Source: Caballeronia ptereochthonis (GTDB taxonomy: Bacteria; Pseudomonadota; Gammaproteobacteria; Burkholderiales; Burkholderiaceae). Taken from it: a stretch of DNA of 64,000 bases. The stretch is taken from the NCBI RefSeq assembly GCF_001545075.1, contig NZ_FCOB02000028.1:38959-102958 (forward strand), written 5' to 3'. Every line of letters starts with the position of its first letter. Position 1 is the first letter of the stretch. A model generated the notes under the pieces. The model did not search any database and was not told the origin of the DNA. It saw only the letters and a program-made list of their open reading frames with translations. The translations under genes and the position numbers were made by a program. This document shows positions 26,194 through 35,118 of this stretch, one piece after another.

Positions 26194-27429
26194 ATGTTTG
26201 ACCGCGTATTCGTCAACGCCGTGAGCGCTGACGGCAATCCGTTGAATCTTGCCGAAAAGAACGGCCGTTTTGCCAGTATCGGTCCGCAATGTCCTGACAC
26301 CGGTAGCGCAGAGGTCATCGATCTCGCAGGACACCTGGTCCTGCCGGGCTTCGTCGATGGGCACATTCATCTGGACAAGAGCTTCGTCGGCGATCGCTGG
26401 CACCCTCACCGGCCCGTTGCCAGTCTGCGTCAGCGCCTCGCCATCGAAAAAGAGGAGCTTGCTTCCGCGCTTCCCATCGCCGAGCGCGCCGATGCACTGA
26501 TCCGCCAGGCCGCATCGTTCGGCACCGTTGCAATGCGCAGTCATGTCGACGTCGATGCGACGACGGGTTTGACCCATCTGCACGCCGTCATGGGGGCGCG
26601 GGAAAAGTGGCGCGGCCTCATGGACATCGAACTCGTGGCGTTCCCGCAGGCGGGCGTCGTCTCCTGCCCGGGCACCGCGGACATTCTCGACGCGGCTGCG
26701 CGCGAAGGCGCACAAGTCGTGGGCGGCATCGATCCAACGACGCTGGATGGCGACGCCGAAGGTCAGCTCCGCATCATCTTCGGCATTGCGGAAAAGCGCG
26801 GCGTGAAGATCGACATCCACCTGCACGAAGCGGGACAGCAAGGCATCGATCAGCTACATCGCATTGCCGCGCGGACGAAGGCGTCGGGTATGCATGACAG
26901 GGTATCGGTGAGCCATGCATACGGACTGGGCGACGTCGCGCCCGAGGCGGTCGACCGGGCCGCCGCGGCGCTTGCGGAAGCCGGCGTATCGATCATGACG
27001 AACGCGCCGGGCGACCGCGCGTTCCCGCCGATCTTGCGACTGCGCGCAGCGGGCGTGCGCGTGTTCACCGGCAACGACAACATTCAGGATACCTGGTGGC
27101 CCTATGGCAACGGCGACATGTTGCAGAGAGCGATGCTCGTCGGCTACCGCTCGGGCTTCTATACCGATGACGAACTGCTCGTCGCGTTGCACATGGCGAC
27201 TGAAGCCGGCGCGGCCGTGCTAGGAAAAGACGATTACGGACTGAAGGTCGGCAACGAGGCGACCTTCGTCGTCATCAAGGCGCCGAACGCCGCTGCCGCC
27301 GTCGCGGCCGTGCCGGGAGAGCGGGCCATCGTCCGAGGCGGGAAGTTCCGGGGCGACGCGTCCCGTTCGCAGTTCAAGTCCAGCAGCACCGGATTGCGCC
27401 ATGGCGCCGCCCGGGAAATCACAACGTGA
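26194..27429 (+). CDS. Cytosine-deaminase-like amidohydrolase (CodA family), copy 1
   Basis: The 411-residue metal-dependent hydrolase follows the cytosine deaminase plan. It has HxH in FVDGHIHLDKSF (H57, H59), MRSHVDVDATTGLTHL, the metal-binding His in KIDIHLHEAG, VSHAYGLGDV, and the catalytic Asp region GVRVFTGNDNIQDTWWPYGN. The ATG at 26194 follows a modest TGAGG ribosome site. True CodA acts on cytosine; this subgroup also includes hydrolases for other cyclic amides and N-heterocycles. With AllE next in the operon and a symporter divergent, the substrate may be a ring related to purine or hydantoin breakdown (inference). Confidence 0.85.
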   Translation: MFDRVFVNAVSADGNPLNLAEKNGRFASIGPQCPDTGSAEVIDLAGHLVLPGFVDGHIHLDKSFVGDRWHPHRPVASLRQRLAIEKEELASALPIAERADALIRQAASFGTVAMRSHVDVDATTGLTHLHAVMGAREKWRGLMDIELVAFPQAGVVSCPGTADILDAAAREGAQVVGGIDPTTLDGDAEGQLRIIFGIAEKRGVKIDIHLHEAGQQGIDQLHRIAARTKASGMHDRVSVSHAYGLGDVAPEAVDRAAAALAEAGVSIMTNAPGDRAFPPILRLRAAGVRVFTGNDNIQDTWWPYGNGDMLQRAMLVGYRSGFYTDDELLVALHMATEAGAAVLGKDDYGLKVGNEATFVVIKAPNAAAAVAAVPGERAIVRGGKFRGDASRSQFKSSSTGLRHGAAREITT

Positions 27430-27449
27430 ACCACTACGGAGAGGGTTGC

Positions 27450-28286
27450 ATGTCACGCACCACTTACTACGCGCCTCGCGGCGGCCATCCGGCACAGACC
27501 GAACTGCTGACGGACCGCGCGATGTTCACCGAAGCATATGCCGTCATCCCCAAAGGCGTGATGAGGGATATCGTCACCAGCCATCTTCCGTTCTGGGACA
27601 AGACCCGTTTGTGGGTGCTGGCGCGTCCGCTGTCCGGGTTTGCCGAAACGTTCGCGCAATACATCATGGAAGTGGGCCCCGGCGGCGGCAGCGAGCGTCC
27701 CGAGCAGGACGAAAAAGCCGAAGGCGTGCTCTTTGTCGTGGAGGGCGAAATCGAAGTGACGCTGCACGGCCGCGCGCACGTTCTGAAGGCCGGCGGCTAT
27801 GCGTTCATTCCGCCCGGCGCGGACTGGCAGCTACGAAATCGCAGCGACGACACCGCGCGCTTCCACTGGATTCGCAAGCACTATGAAGCCGTGGATGGCG
27901 TGCCGTTGCCCGAAGCCTTCGTGAAGAACGAGCAGGACATCAAGCCGATTCCAATGCCCGGCACCGACGGCCACTGGGTGACGACGCGCTTCGTCGACAT
28001 GAACGACATGCGCCACGACATGCACGTGAATATCGTCACGTTCCAGCCTGGCGGGGTGATCCCGTTCGCGGAGACACACGTGATGGAACACGGCCTATAT
28101 GTACTGGAAGGCAAAGCGGTCTATCGTCTGAACCAGGACTGGGTCGAAGTCGAAGCCGGCGACTTCATGTGGCTGCGTGCCTTCTGCCCGCAAGCCTGCT
28201 ATGCGGGCGGACCGGACCGCTTCCGTTATCTCCTGTACAAGGATGTCAACCGGCACATGAAGCTGACGCTCAACGCACCGAGATAA
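27450..28286 (+). CDS. allE: (S)-ureidoglycine aminohydrolase (AllE/UGlyAH family)
   Basis: The 278-residue bicupin enzyme releases ammonia from (S)-ureidoglycine to give ureidoglycolate in allantoate breakdown. The second cupin carries the family metal pattern FAETHVMEHGLYVLEG, with a later Gln in FCPQACYAGG, and the closing stretch FRYLLYKDVNRHMKL closely follows E. coli AllE. The first cupin has PGGGSERPEQDEKAEGVLFV. The ATG at 27450 follows GGAGAGGGTTGC. A GTG at 27426 overlapping the previous stop is an alternative start. No allantoicase or allantoinase gene is in the window, so it may work with genes elsewhere or on a related ureide. Confidence 0.88.
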   Translation: MSRTTYYAPRGGHPAQTELLTDRAMFTEAYAVIPKGVMRDIVTSHLPFWDKTRLWVLARPLSGFAETFAQYIMEVGPGGGSERPEQDEKAEGVLFVVEGEIEVTLHGRAHVLKAGGYAFIPPGADWQLRNRSDDTARFHWIRKHYEAVDGVPLPEAFVKNEQDIKPIPMPGTDGHWVTTRFVDMNDMRHDMHVNIVTFQPGGVIPFAETHVMEHGLYVLEGKAVYRLNQDWVEVEAGDFMWLRAFCPQACYAGGPDRFRYLLYKDVNRHMKLTLNAPR

Positions 28287-28297
28287 AGCCGCAACGG

Positions 28298-28330
28298 GAA
28301 AGCGCGCCTTCCGTCCAGGCGCGCGCTTTC
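28298..28330. terminator. Bidirectional hairpin terminator
   Basis: GCGCGCCT (28302-28309) pairs with AGGCGCGC (28317-28324) around a 7-base loop. GAAA on the left and TTTC on the right extend the stem after a 2-base bulge. It lies between the convergent AllE and TrzA-like genes and reaches the last bases of the latter. Confidence 0.6.
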
Positions 28331-29780
28331 AATAATGGCTGCGCTGCCACAGGGTCGGCGGCGCGTCCAGCAGATGCCGCAGGCCGGCACGCTCGAATGT
28401 ACGGTCCGCAACCGCCGACACGCGCTCGAGTATCTCCCCTTCGTCGATCGACAGCACGCGGTAATCCTCCATCAGGATCTTGCCGCCGACCATCGTCATG
28501 CATACGTCACCCGCATTCGCGAAGCAGGTCACGCGATAGACGGGCATGTTCATCGGCATCAGATGCGGCTTGAACAGGTCCACCAGAATGATATCGGCCA
28601 GCTTGCCCGCTTCGAGCGAACCCAGCTCCTCGTCGAGCGACAGCGCCTTGGCTGCATCGATCGTCACCATCTCGAGAACCTTGCCGTGCGGGAGGACGTT
28701 CGGGTCGCGGAAATGACGCCGATGGTAGTGCATGCATTGCCACATGTGGCGGAACATGTCGTAGCCCCGGTCGGGTGCCGCGCCATCCGAGCCGATCGCC
28801 ACGGTCACGCCCGCATCGATGAGTTCCGGCGCAGGGCACCGCCCGATGATCGACATGATCGCGCTCGGGTTGTGCACGATCGAAGCGCCCGTCTCGATGC
28901 ACGCGGCGATATCCGCTTCCGTCAGATCGATGGCGTGCGACATGAACGACTTCGCGTTCAGCAGTCCGAACTCGCGATGCGCGAAATCGAGCGTGCCCGC
29001 GCGATGACCGTCCTGAGTCATCCTCAAGCCCCGTTCGCGGGCCAATGCCGCATATCGCTCCGCCTCGCGGCGATAGTCGTGCTCGTATGCGGCGACGGCC
29101 GGGTAGTGCTCCGGAGCATAGACGGGCAGTGTCAGCGCAATCTGGATGCGGTCATCGGCGTCGCGATGGCAGGCATCGACGATGTCCTTGCAAACGTCGT
29201 ACATCCGTTCGAAATCGACGTCGCGCGTCACGGCGCCGTTCGCACCGTGACGGGTGTACGCGCGGGGCTCGGGCGGACGCGAGGGGCCGACCGCGACGAT
29301 CGAGCGGGTGCCGGTTCTGACCACCGCGTCGCAGTGACGCCGCGCATACACGGGATCGTCGACACGCATGATCGAATCGCCGCCTCCGAGCAGAGACACA
29401 CCTGTTGTCACGCCCGCTTTCAGGCGCTCGAGCGCCGCCAGGTGCGACTCCATTTCCCAGAAGGCTTCGTCCGATGCGCGGGTATAGATCGCTTCGCACG
29501 CCGCCGTCCATGCTTCGCCGTCCGCGCCGCCGATCGTTCTGAGCATCGCGTGCCCGGCATGGGCGTGCGCGTCGATCAGGCCAGGCAGCACCGCCTTGCG
29601 ATGCGCATCGATCACGCGCGCCGCCCGGTATCGCTGCGCGAGCGCGATCGTCTCTCCAACGGCGACGATGCGATCGCCCTTCACCGCCACCGCGCCATCC
29701 TCGATGACGCGGCGCGCGGGATCGAGCGTGATCACGCAGCCGTGCTGGATCAGTGTGTCGACGTGTTCCTGTTCGTTCAT
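28329..29780 (-). CDS. Amidohydrolase of the TrzA/SsnA/8-oxoguanine-deaminase type
   Basis: The 483-residue metal-dependent deaminase or hydrolase has an N-terminal beta-sandwich (IQHGCVITLDPARRVIEDGA). Zinc-binding HxH follows in LPGLIDAHAHAGHAML, then MTQDGHRAGTLDFAHREFG and FMSHAIDLTEADIAACIETG, with IVHNPSAIMSI. The catalytic Asp is in VAIGSDGAAPDRGYDMF. Relatives deaminate or dechlorinate triazines, guanine and similar rings. The start is taken as the ATG at 29780 (MNEQEHVD); an in-frame ATG ten codons upstream is also possible. It is the last gene of the DUF3311/symporter 2/CodA-like operon, 32 bp downstream. Confidence 0.86.
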   Translation of the reverse strand: MNEQEHVDTLIQHGCVITLDPARRVIEDGAVAVKGDRIVAVGETIALAQRYRAARVIDAHRKAVLPGLIDAHAHAGHAMLRTIGGADGEAWTAACEAIYTRASDEAFWEMESHLAALERLKAGVTTGVSLLGGGDSIMRVDDPVYARRHCDAVVRTGTRSIVAVGPSRPPEPRAYTRHGANGAVTRDVDFERMYDVCKDIVDACHRDADDRIQIALTLPVYAPEHYPAVAAYEHDYRREAERYAALARERGLRMTQDGHRAGTLDFAHREFGLLNAKSFMSHAIDLTEADIAACIETGASIVHNPSAIMSIIGRCPAPELIDAGVTVAIGSDGAAPDRGYDMFRHMWQCMHYHRRHFRDPNVLPHGKVLEMVTIDAAKALSLDEELGSLEAGKLADIILVDLFKPHLMPMNMPVYRVTCFANAGDVCMTMVGGKILMEDYRVLSIDEGEILERVSAVADRTFERAGLRHLLDAPPTLWQRSHY

Positions 29781-29812
29781 ATGATGTCTTTTCTCGTGAG
29801 GCGCGCGCACGC

Positions 29813-31018
29813 TTATGCGACGTCGACCAACTCGCCGTCACGCGCGACGATACGTCCGTTCGCCACCACCAGCCTGCGCTTCGGTCGTGCGACAACCGCA
29901 TGTGCGACGGTTTGCGCATCGACCAGCACGAGGTCCGCGCGTGCGCCGACGCGCAGGCCATAGTCCGCGAAACCGCATCCGCGCGCGGCCGCCTCGCTCA
30001 CGCAGTCGAATGCCAGCGCCAGATCGTCGTCGCGCCGCAAGTCGTAGCGCAGGCCGATCAGCATCGCGCGTTCGAGCATGTCCGGCACGCCGTACGGAGA
30101 CCAGGTGTCGCGAATCCCGTCGTTGCCGCCGAACATGGTGATGCCTTTGTCCCGGCAGATCTTGAGCGGCGGAACGGTGCGCGAAGGCGGCGCGCTCGTC
30201 AGCAGCGCGACACGCAGATGCGCGATCCGGTCGAGCAGCGCGTCGCGCTCGCGTTCCGGCAACGCGCCAAGGCAGAACGCGTGACTGACGACGACCTGTC
30301 CTTGCATGCCCAGCGCCTCTACGCGATCGAGCAGCAGTTTCAGCGTGAATGCGCCGACTGCACCGGGCTCGTGCAAATGGATATCGATGGGCTTGCGAGA
30401 GCGTTCCGCAAGCGCAAAGGTCGCGTTCAGCGATGCGACCGGATCGCCGTCGATCAGCGCGGGATCGAGCGCGCCCAGCACGTCGGCGCCTTCGGCGAGC
30501 GCGCTGGCGAACAGTTCGACCGTGCCGGGCCGGACCAGCATGCCCGACTGCGGAAACGCGACGATCTGCATGTCCAGCACGTCGCGCATCGTCTGCCGCG
30601 TGGCGAGCACGCCTTCGAGATTGCGCAGGCGCGCATCGGTATCGACGTCGACATGCGTGCGCAGCCGGGTCGTGCCTGCCTGCACGAATGCGCGCGACAG
30701 CGCGAGCGACTGCGCGGCCGCATCGTGCCCCGACGTCCTGCGCCATTCGCGCTCATTGCTGATGCGATCCGTAAGCAGCGGTCCGACCTCGTTGCGATAC
30801 CAGGGCCGGCCCCAGTTGCTCTTGTCGATATGCGTGTGTCCTTCGACGAAGCCCGGCAGCAGCAACGCGCCGCCACCGTCTTCGACGATCGTGCCGGCCG
30901 GCGCGGCGGCTTGCGGCCCGAGCGCCTCGATATGGTCGTCCGCGACCGATACGGAAACCCGCTGGCCGTCCGCCATCCGGACGTTGAAGAGATGTAGGGC
31001 GCGAGTCATGGTGGTCAT
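29813..31018 (-). CDS. Cytosine-deaminase-like amidohydrolase (CodA family), copy 2
   Basis: The 401-residue paralogue of the gene at 26194 shares the same signature order: FVEGHTHIDKSNWGRPWYRN, LRTHVDVDTDARLRNLEGVL, PIDIHLHEPGAVGAF, VVVSHAFCLG and ITMFGGNDGIRDTWSPYGV. The ATG at 31018 overlaps the stop of symporter copy 2 (ATGA), so translation is coupled. A second ATG three codons later is possible. The two CodA-like copies differ clearly across their length, so they probably act on different rings or at different steps rather than being a recent duplication. Confidence 0.86.
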   Translation of the reverse strand: MTTMTRALHLFNVRMADGQRVSVSVADDHIEALGPQAAAPAGTIVEDGGGALLLPGFVEGHTHIDKSNWGRPWYRNEVGPLLTDRISNEREWRRTSGHDAAAQSLALSRAFVQAGTTRLRTHVDVDTDARLRNLEGVLATRQTMRDVLDMQIVAFPQSGMLVRPGTVELFASALAEGADVLGALDPALIDGDPVASLNATFALAERSRKPIDIHLHEPGAVGAFTLKLLLDRVEALGMQGQVVVSHAFCLGALPERERDALLDRIAHLRVALLTSAPPSRTVPPLKICRDKGITMFGGNDGIRDTWSPYGVPDMLERAMLIGLRYDLRRDDDLALAFDCVSEAAARGCGFADYGLRVGARADLVLVDAQTVAHAVVARPKRRLVVANGRIVARDGELVDVA

Positions 31019-32493
31019 GCCGATTCGACGGAAGTGGCGATACGGGCCCGCAGCGTGCGTTGCACGGCGCTGATCAGGATGAAGACTACCGCGTTGGCGA
31101 ACAGCGCGACGAGCCCCGTGTTGATGGACGTGAAGGCAACGGACGCGTTCGGGAAAACGGAAGCCAGCGTCATGCCGCCCCAGTTCACCAGTCCGAGCAC
31201 GATACCGCCCGCGATGATGCCGCCGAATGCCGCTTCGCGCGTGCCGAACGGGCGCTTCAGGAAACTCGACGCGAGCATCGGCACCAGTTGCGTCAGGAGG
31301 CTCGACGAAAAGATTGCGAGGGCCACGAAGGTTGCCCCGCCGCGCAGCACGAAATACACGACGACCAGCGTAAAGAGCGGCAGCGCGATGCGGGCGACGC
31401 GCGCGACCTCCCTGTCGCTGGCCTGCGGCGCGAAGCCTTCGCGGTAGATGTTGCGCGCAATCGTCGTGGACGCGTTGAGCATGATGAGCGAACCCGGCAC
31501 CAGTGCCGTAAGCAGACCCGCGCCGCCGACGATGCCGACGAACCACGGCGGGAACGTCTGCTTGACGAGGCGCAGCAGCGCGAGATCGGTTTGCGCGCCT
31601 TCCAGCCCGTGCACGGTCAGCACGGCGGCGAAGCCGACGAGAAACAGGAAGGCGATCAGCACCTGATAGAGCGGCATCAGCACCGTGTTCTTGCGCAGCG
31701 CGGACGCGTCGCGCGCCACGTACACGGCGGTGAAGCCGTGCGGATACAGATAGTAGCCGAGCGACGTCAGCAGCAGTGTCGAGTTATACCAGCTCAGATT
31801 GAAACCGTGCTCGGGCATGCGCAGCAGCTCGGGATGCACGGCCTCGATCCGCGCGAACATCTCGCCAAAGCCGCCGAAATAGTGCAGCGGCAAATAGGTG
31901 CCGAGAAAGATCGCGAGGGCGAGGATCAGCACATCCTTGAAGATCGCGATATTCGCCGAGCCGTGGATGCCGGAAATGGTCATGTACGCCACCATCAGCA
32001 TCGCACTGATCCAGATGGCGGTGTTCTGCGAGATCAGACCATACGACATCTCGGAGACGATGATGCCGAGCCCGCGCAGCTGGATGATGAGCAGCGACAC
32101 CATCGCGAACACGGCCACCACCGACACCAGCACGCCCACGGCACGGCTGTCGTACTTCGAGGCGAAATAATCGGCGAACGATACGAGCCCGTGGTCCTTC
32201 GCATAGCGCCAGATGGCGGGCAGCATCCAATAGCCGAATATGTACGCGAGACAGCCGTACGACAGGATGTAGAACGCCGGTATGCCCTTGCTGAAGGTCC
32301 AGCCGCTCGCGCCGAGAAACGAGAAGGTCGAGAATGCCTCGCCCGCCATCAGCAGGAAGGTGAGCAGCGAGCCGAAGCCGCGACCGCCGACGGCCCACTG
32401 TTCGAGACTGAGCGTCTTGCCGCGACGCGCATGGAGGCCGACGGCGAGCGCGAAGATCGCGAACAGTACGATGACGATCAGGGCGGCGTTCAT
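31015..32493 (-). CDS. Sodium:solute symporter (SSS family), copy 2
   Basis: The 492-residue inner-membrane SSS symporter has typical segments: EQWAVGGRGFGSLLTFLLMA, GASGWTFSKGIPAFYILSY, the conserved TISGIHGSANIAIFKDVLI, YYLYPHGFTAVYVARDASAL and GLLTALVPGSLIMLNASTTI. The ATG at 32493 overlaps the stop of the upstream DUF3311 gene (ATGA) and is itself coupled to the CodA-like gene downstream. It is only distantly similar to symporter copy 1, so this is a parallel arrangement rather than a recent copy. Confidence 0.88.
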   Translation of the reverse strand: MNAALIVIVLFAIFALAVGLHARRGKTLSLEQWAVGGRGFGSLLTFLLMAGEAFSTFSFLGASGWTFSKGIPAFYILSYGCLAYIFGYWMLPAIWRYAKDHGLVSFADYFASKYDSRAVGVLVSVVAVFAMVSLLIIQLRGLGIIVSEMSYGLISQNTAIWISAMLMVAYMTISGIHGSANIAIFKDVLILALAIFLGTYLPLHYFGGFGEMFARIEAVHPELLRMPEHGFNLSWYNSTLLLTSLGYYLYPHGFTAVYVARDASALRKNTVLMPLYQVLIAFLFLVGFAAVLTVHGLEGAQTDLALLRLVKQTFPPWFVGIVGGAGLLTALVPGSLIMLNASTTIARNIYREGFAPQASDREVARVARIALPLFTLVVVYFVLRGGATFVALAIFSSSLLTQLVPMLASSFLKRPFGTREAAFGGIIAGGIVLGLVNWGGMTLASVFPNASVAFTSINTGLVALFANAVVFILISAVQRTLRARIATSVESA

Positions 32494-32708
32494 TGTTCGC
32501 CTCGTGTGGGTTCGCCGGCGCGCGCCGCTTCGTCGCGGCTGTCGAGGTAGTAGATGAAGGCGAGGATGGCGGCCGTCGCGGCCATCCAGAACAGGTTCCA
32601 CACGAGCAGAGACGGCACGCCCAACAGGAGCGGTGTATGGGCGGCAAGCGTGCCGCCCGAATAGATGCCGATGAATGGCAGCGCGGCAAGTAGAAAGCGA
32701 AGTTTCAT
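32490..32708 (-). CDS. DUF3311 small membrane protein, copy 2
   Basis: The 72-residue protein has two membrane helices (LRFLLAALPFIGIYSGGTLA and VPSLLVWNLFWMAATAAILA) and a charged C-terminus. It is the usual partner encoded before an SSS symporter. The ATG at 32708 is preceded by AAAGGACCCC; the open frame extends upstream but overlaps the porin gene end. It is coupled by ATGA to symporter copy 2. It lies 20 bp downstream of the porin gene, so porin, DUF3311, symporter and both hydrolases may be one transcript. Confidence 0.8.
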   Translation of the reverse strand: MKLRFLLAALPFIGIYSGGTLAAHTPLLLGVPSLLVWNLFWMAATAAILAFIYYLDSRDEAARAGEPTRGEQ

Positions 32709-32728
32709 GGGGTCCTTTGCATGTCCGG

Positions 32729-33859
32729 TCAGAATTTCTGCCGCAGCCCGGCGACGAACGCCAGCTGTGAAGTCGTCGACGACGGCGCGGCGATGCCGTC
32801 GATCCATGCGTGACCGATGCCCGACGAGGCCTTCTGATAAAGGCCGTTGATATAGACGTCGGTGCGCTTGGACAACAGATACTGAAGACCGGCCGAGACC
32901 TGGTGATAGTGTCCGCTCGTGTCGCCTTGCGACGTCTGGGTATAGGTGTAGCCGAGCGCCGCTGTCAGCGCGGGGCTCAGGGAATAGCGCACGCTGCCTT
33001 CATAGTTTCCGAAGCGCAGCGCGCCACCCGCCGCCATGTTGAAGTCGGTGCCGGTGTAGAGCAGCCCGAGCGTCGCGGGACCGAATGCGTAGGTCGCGCC
33101 GCCGCCCCAGATCTGCTGGCGCGTCGCGTCGGCGAGGCGTGTGCCGAAGACCGCGGCTGTCGACGCATAGTAGTTGTCCGACGCAACCGCGCCCACCGTG
33201 CTGCTTGCGGGCCGATTCATGCGCGCGTAGGCCGCGCCGACGTTGAGCGGTCCGCGCGTGTACGTGAGGCCCGCGCTCCAACTGTTGTTGTCGGAAAAGC
33301 CCGTCGCGTTCGAAAAGCCGTACAGCAGGTTCGCCTGCAAACCGGCCACGCTCGGCGAAACGTACTTGACGGCATTGTTCGTGCGGAACGTATTGTTGAT
33401 GTCGTCGTTGTCGAACGGATGGGTCGAATACTGCACCAGCGTGCTGCTGATCTGCATCGCGCCAAGGATGTCCTGAACGGTGTTGTACTGGCGGCCGAGG
33501 GTCACCACGCCGAGCCTGTCGCTGCCCATGCCGACCCAGGCCTGCCGCCCGAACATCCGGCCACCCTGCCCGGCCACGCCGTTTTCGAGGTTGAAGCCGT
33601 TTTCCAGCCGGAAGCTCGCCTTCAGGCCGCCACCCAGATCATCCGTTCCCAGCATCCCCCAGCGCGGCCCGGACTCGTTGCCGGCCGTCGCCTGCCATGC
33701 CGAATGGCCTTGCTGGTTATTCGTGTAGGTCACGCCTGCATCGACGATTCCATACAGCGTGACGCTGGACTGCGCGCCCGCCGTGCCTGCCAGCATCGTG
33801 CCCGCGCCGAAGGCGATGAGCGGCATCCTCCAATTGCTTCCGATTTGCGTTTTTGTCAT
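32729..33859 (-). CDS. General porin of the Burkholderia type (OmpC-like)
   Basis: The 376-residue outer-membrane trimeric porin has a signal peptide ending ...AGTAGA before QSSVTLYGIVDAGVTYTNN, the classic mature start. DDLGGGLKASFRLENGFN, GVVTLGRQYNTVQD and the C-terminal LAFVAGLRQKF with final Phe follow. The ATG at 33859 follows GGAGACACGT. It stands at the head of the leftward DUF3311/symporter/hydrolase genes and faces the LysR gene. It may let the same substrate through the outer membrane (inference). Confidence 0.92.
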   Translation of the reverse strand: MTKTQIGSNWRMPLIAFGAGTMLAGTAGAQSSVTLYGIVDAGVTYTNNQQGHSAWQATAGNESGPRWGMLGTDDLGGGLKASFRLENGFNLENGVAGQGGRMFGRQAWVGMGSDRLGVVTLGRQYNTVQDILGAMQISSTLVQYSTHPFDNDDINNTFRTNNAVKYVSPSVAGLQANLLYGFSNATGFSDNNSWSAGLTYTRGPLNVGAAYARMNRPASSTVGAVASDNYYASTAAVFGTRLADATRQQIWGGGATYAFGPATLGLLYTGTDFNMAAGGALRFGNYEGSVRYSLSPALTAALGYTYTQTSQGDTSGHYHQVSAGLQYLLSKRTDVYINGLYQKASSGIGHAWIDGIAAPSSTTSQLAFVAGLRQKF

Positions 33860-34022
33860 ACGTGTCTCCGAGCCTGGTCGCGTCATGGGGCGTTGCTTCG
33901 GCCTTCCTGGCTGCGGCGTCGTGCCGTTGCTCGCCCGCATTCGAGCCTTTTCTGTCTGACGTCGAAGCGTGGACATACACCACCGCATTCAACGTCGCTC
34001 GATGTTATCCATCGCGCCCCGC

Positions 34023-34045
34023 ATTCAAAAATTAAATGTATGAAT
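34023..34045. promoter_or_regulatory. LysR-type operator candidate, site B
   Basis: The site starts ATTCA (34023-34027) and ends TGAAT (34041-34045), an inverted repeat around an AT-rich centre. Its centre AAATTAAATGT (34029-34039) is the reverse complement of the 11-bp core in site A at 26066-26076. It lies in the 322-bp gene-free gap between the porin start (33859) and the LysR start (34182), the normal place for the operator of a LysR gene. Apart from this site I see nothing in the gap. Confidence 0.55.
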
Positions 34046-34181
34046 CGATGTCAGTTGAAAATCGAATGGTTCCGGCGGCACTCGTGCGGTCGCCTGGCAC
34101 CGATTGCGCGGTCGATGCGAGATTGCCGATCTTCGTCATGCGTGATAGAAGTCGGTGTCCGCACAAGGATCAAATTGCTCG

Positions 34182-35063
34182 ATGAAACACGCTCCCAAGG
34201 CGCGCACACCGCTGTTCGACCTGGATCTGCTGAAGGCCATCGTCATGGTGGCCGATTGCGGCACGTTCACCGCGGCATCCGCACGGCTCCATTCGACTCA
34301 GTCAACCGTGAGCCAGAAAGTGCGGCGTCTGGAGGACATGGCGGGACACAAGCTGCTCGCGCGCGGCAGCCGCGACGTGACGCCGACGGATGCGGGAGAA
34401 ACACTGCTCGCCTACGCGCGCCGGATGCTAGCGCTCAACGATGAAATGATCGAAGCGCTATCGGGTGCGATGGTGGGTCTGACGGTACGGCTCGGCGTAC
34501 CCGAAGACTTCGTCGGCGGCCCGACGACCCATATGCTCGCGGCGTTCAATCGCAAGCACCCGCAGGTGAAGCTCGAAGTGACGAGCGGACTGAGCCGCGA
34601 CCTGAGCAGCAGCTATGATCGCGGCGATCTCGACCTGATCCTCGTGAAGCAGCGGCGCAACAGCCGCGAGGCCGTCGCGTGCTGGCCCGAGCAGCTGAGG
34701 TGGATCGACAGTGCAAAAAACCCCTCGATCCAGCTCGATCCCATTCCGCTCGTCGCGTTCCCGCCGCGCGGGCTGTACCGCGACGACATGACCAATGCGA
34801 TCGAAAGTCTCGGACGGCGCTGGCGTATCAGTTTCATCAGTTCGAGCCTGAGCGGCATCCAGGCCGCCGTTGCCGACGGCCTCGGCATCAGCCTGCTTCC
34901 CGCGCGCGCCGTCACGCCGGATCACGTCGTATTGACGCCGAAGAGCGGGCTGCCCTCGATCGAAACGATGGATATCGCGCTGCTGCATCGCCCGACCGCC
35001 GACGCCGTCGTCAAGGAACTCGGGCATGCGCTGTCGCGCATGTTCGGGCCGCAGCGTCGATAG
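34182..35063 (+). CDS. LysR-family transcriptional regulator
   Basis: The 293-residue protein has an N-terminal winged HTH (LLKAIVMVADCGTFTAASAR, STQSTVSQKVRRLEDMAGH, RDVTPTDAGETLLAYARRM) and a periplasmic-binding-type effector domain with PLVAFPPRGLYRDDM and ADGLGISLLPARAV. The ATG at 34182 is preferred; a GTG nine codons earlier lies nearer an AAGGAT ribosome site and cannot be excluded. It is divergent from the porin. A shared operator-like core links this promoter with the symporter 1/CodA-like promoter 8 kb away, so it may control both blocks. Confidence 0.9.
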   Translation: MKHAPKARTPLFDLDLLKAIVMVADCGTFTAASARLHSTQSTVSQKVRRLEDMAGHKLLARGSRDVTPTDAGETLLAYARRMLALNDEMIEALSGAMVGLTVRLGVPEDFVGGPTTHMLAAFNRKHPQVKLEVTSGLSRDLSSSYDRGDLDLILVKQRRNSREAVACWPEQLRWIDSAKNPSIQLDPIPLVAFPPRGLYRDDMTNAIESLGRRWRISFISSSLSGIQAAVADGLGISLLPARAVTPDHVVLTPKSGLPSIETMDIALLHRPTADAVVKELGHALSRMFGPQRR

Positions 35064-35118
35064 CTCGTCCCGTATCCGTCGTAGGCAGCCTGTCATATGC
35101 TGACGGAGCGCACGGTAG

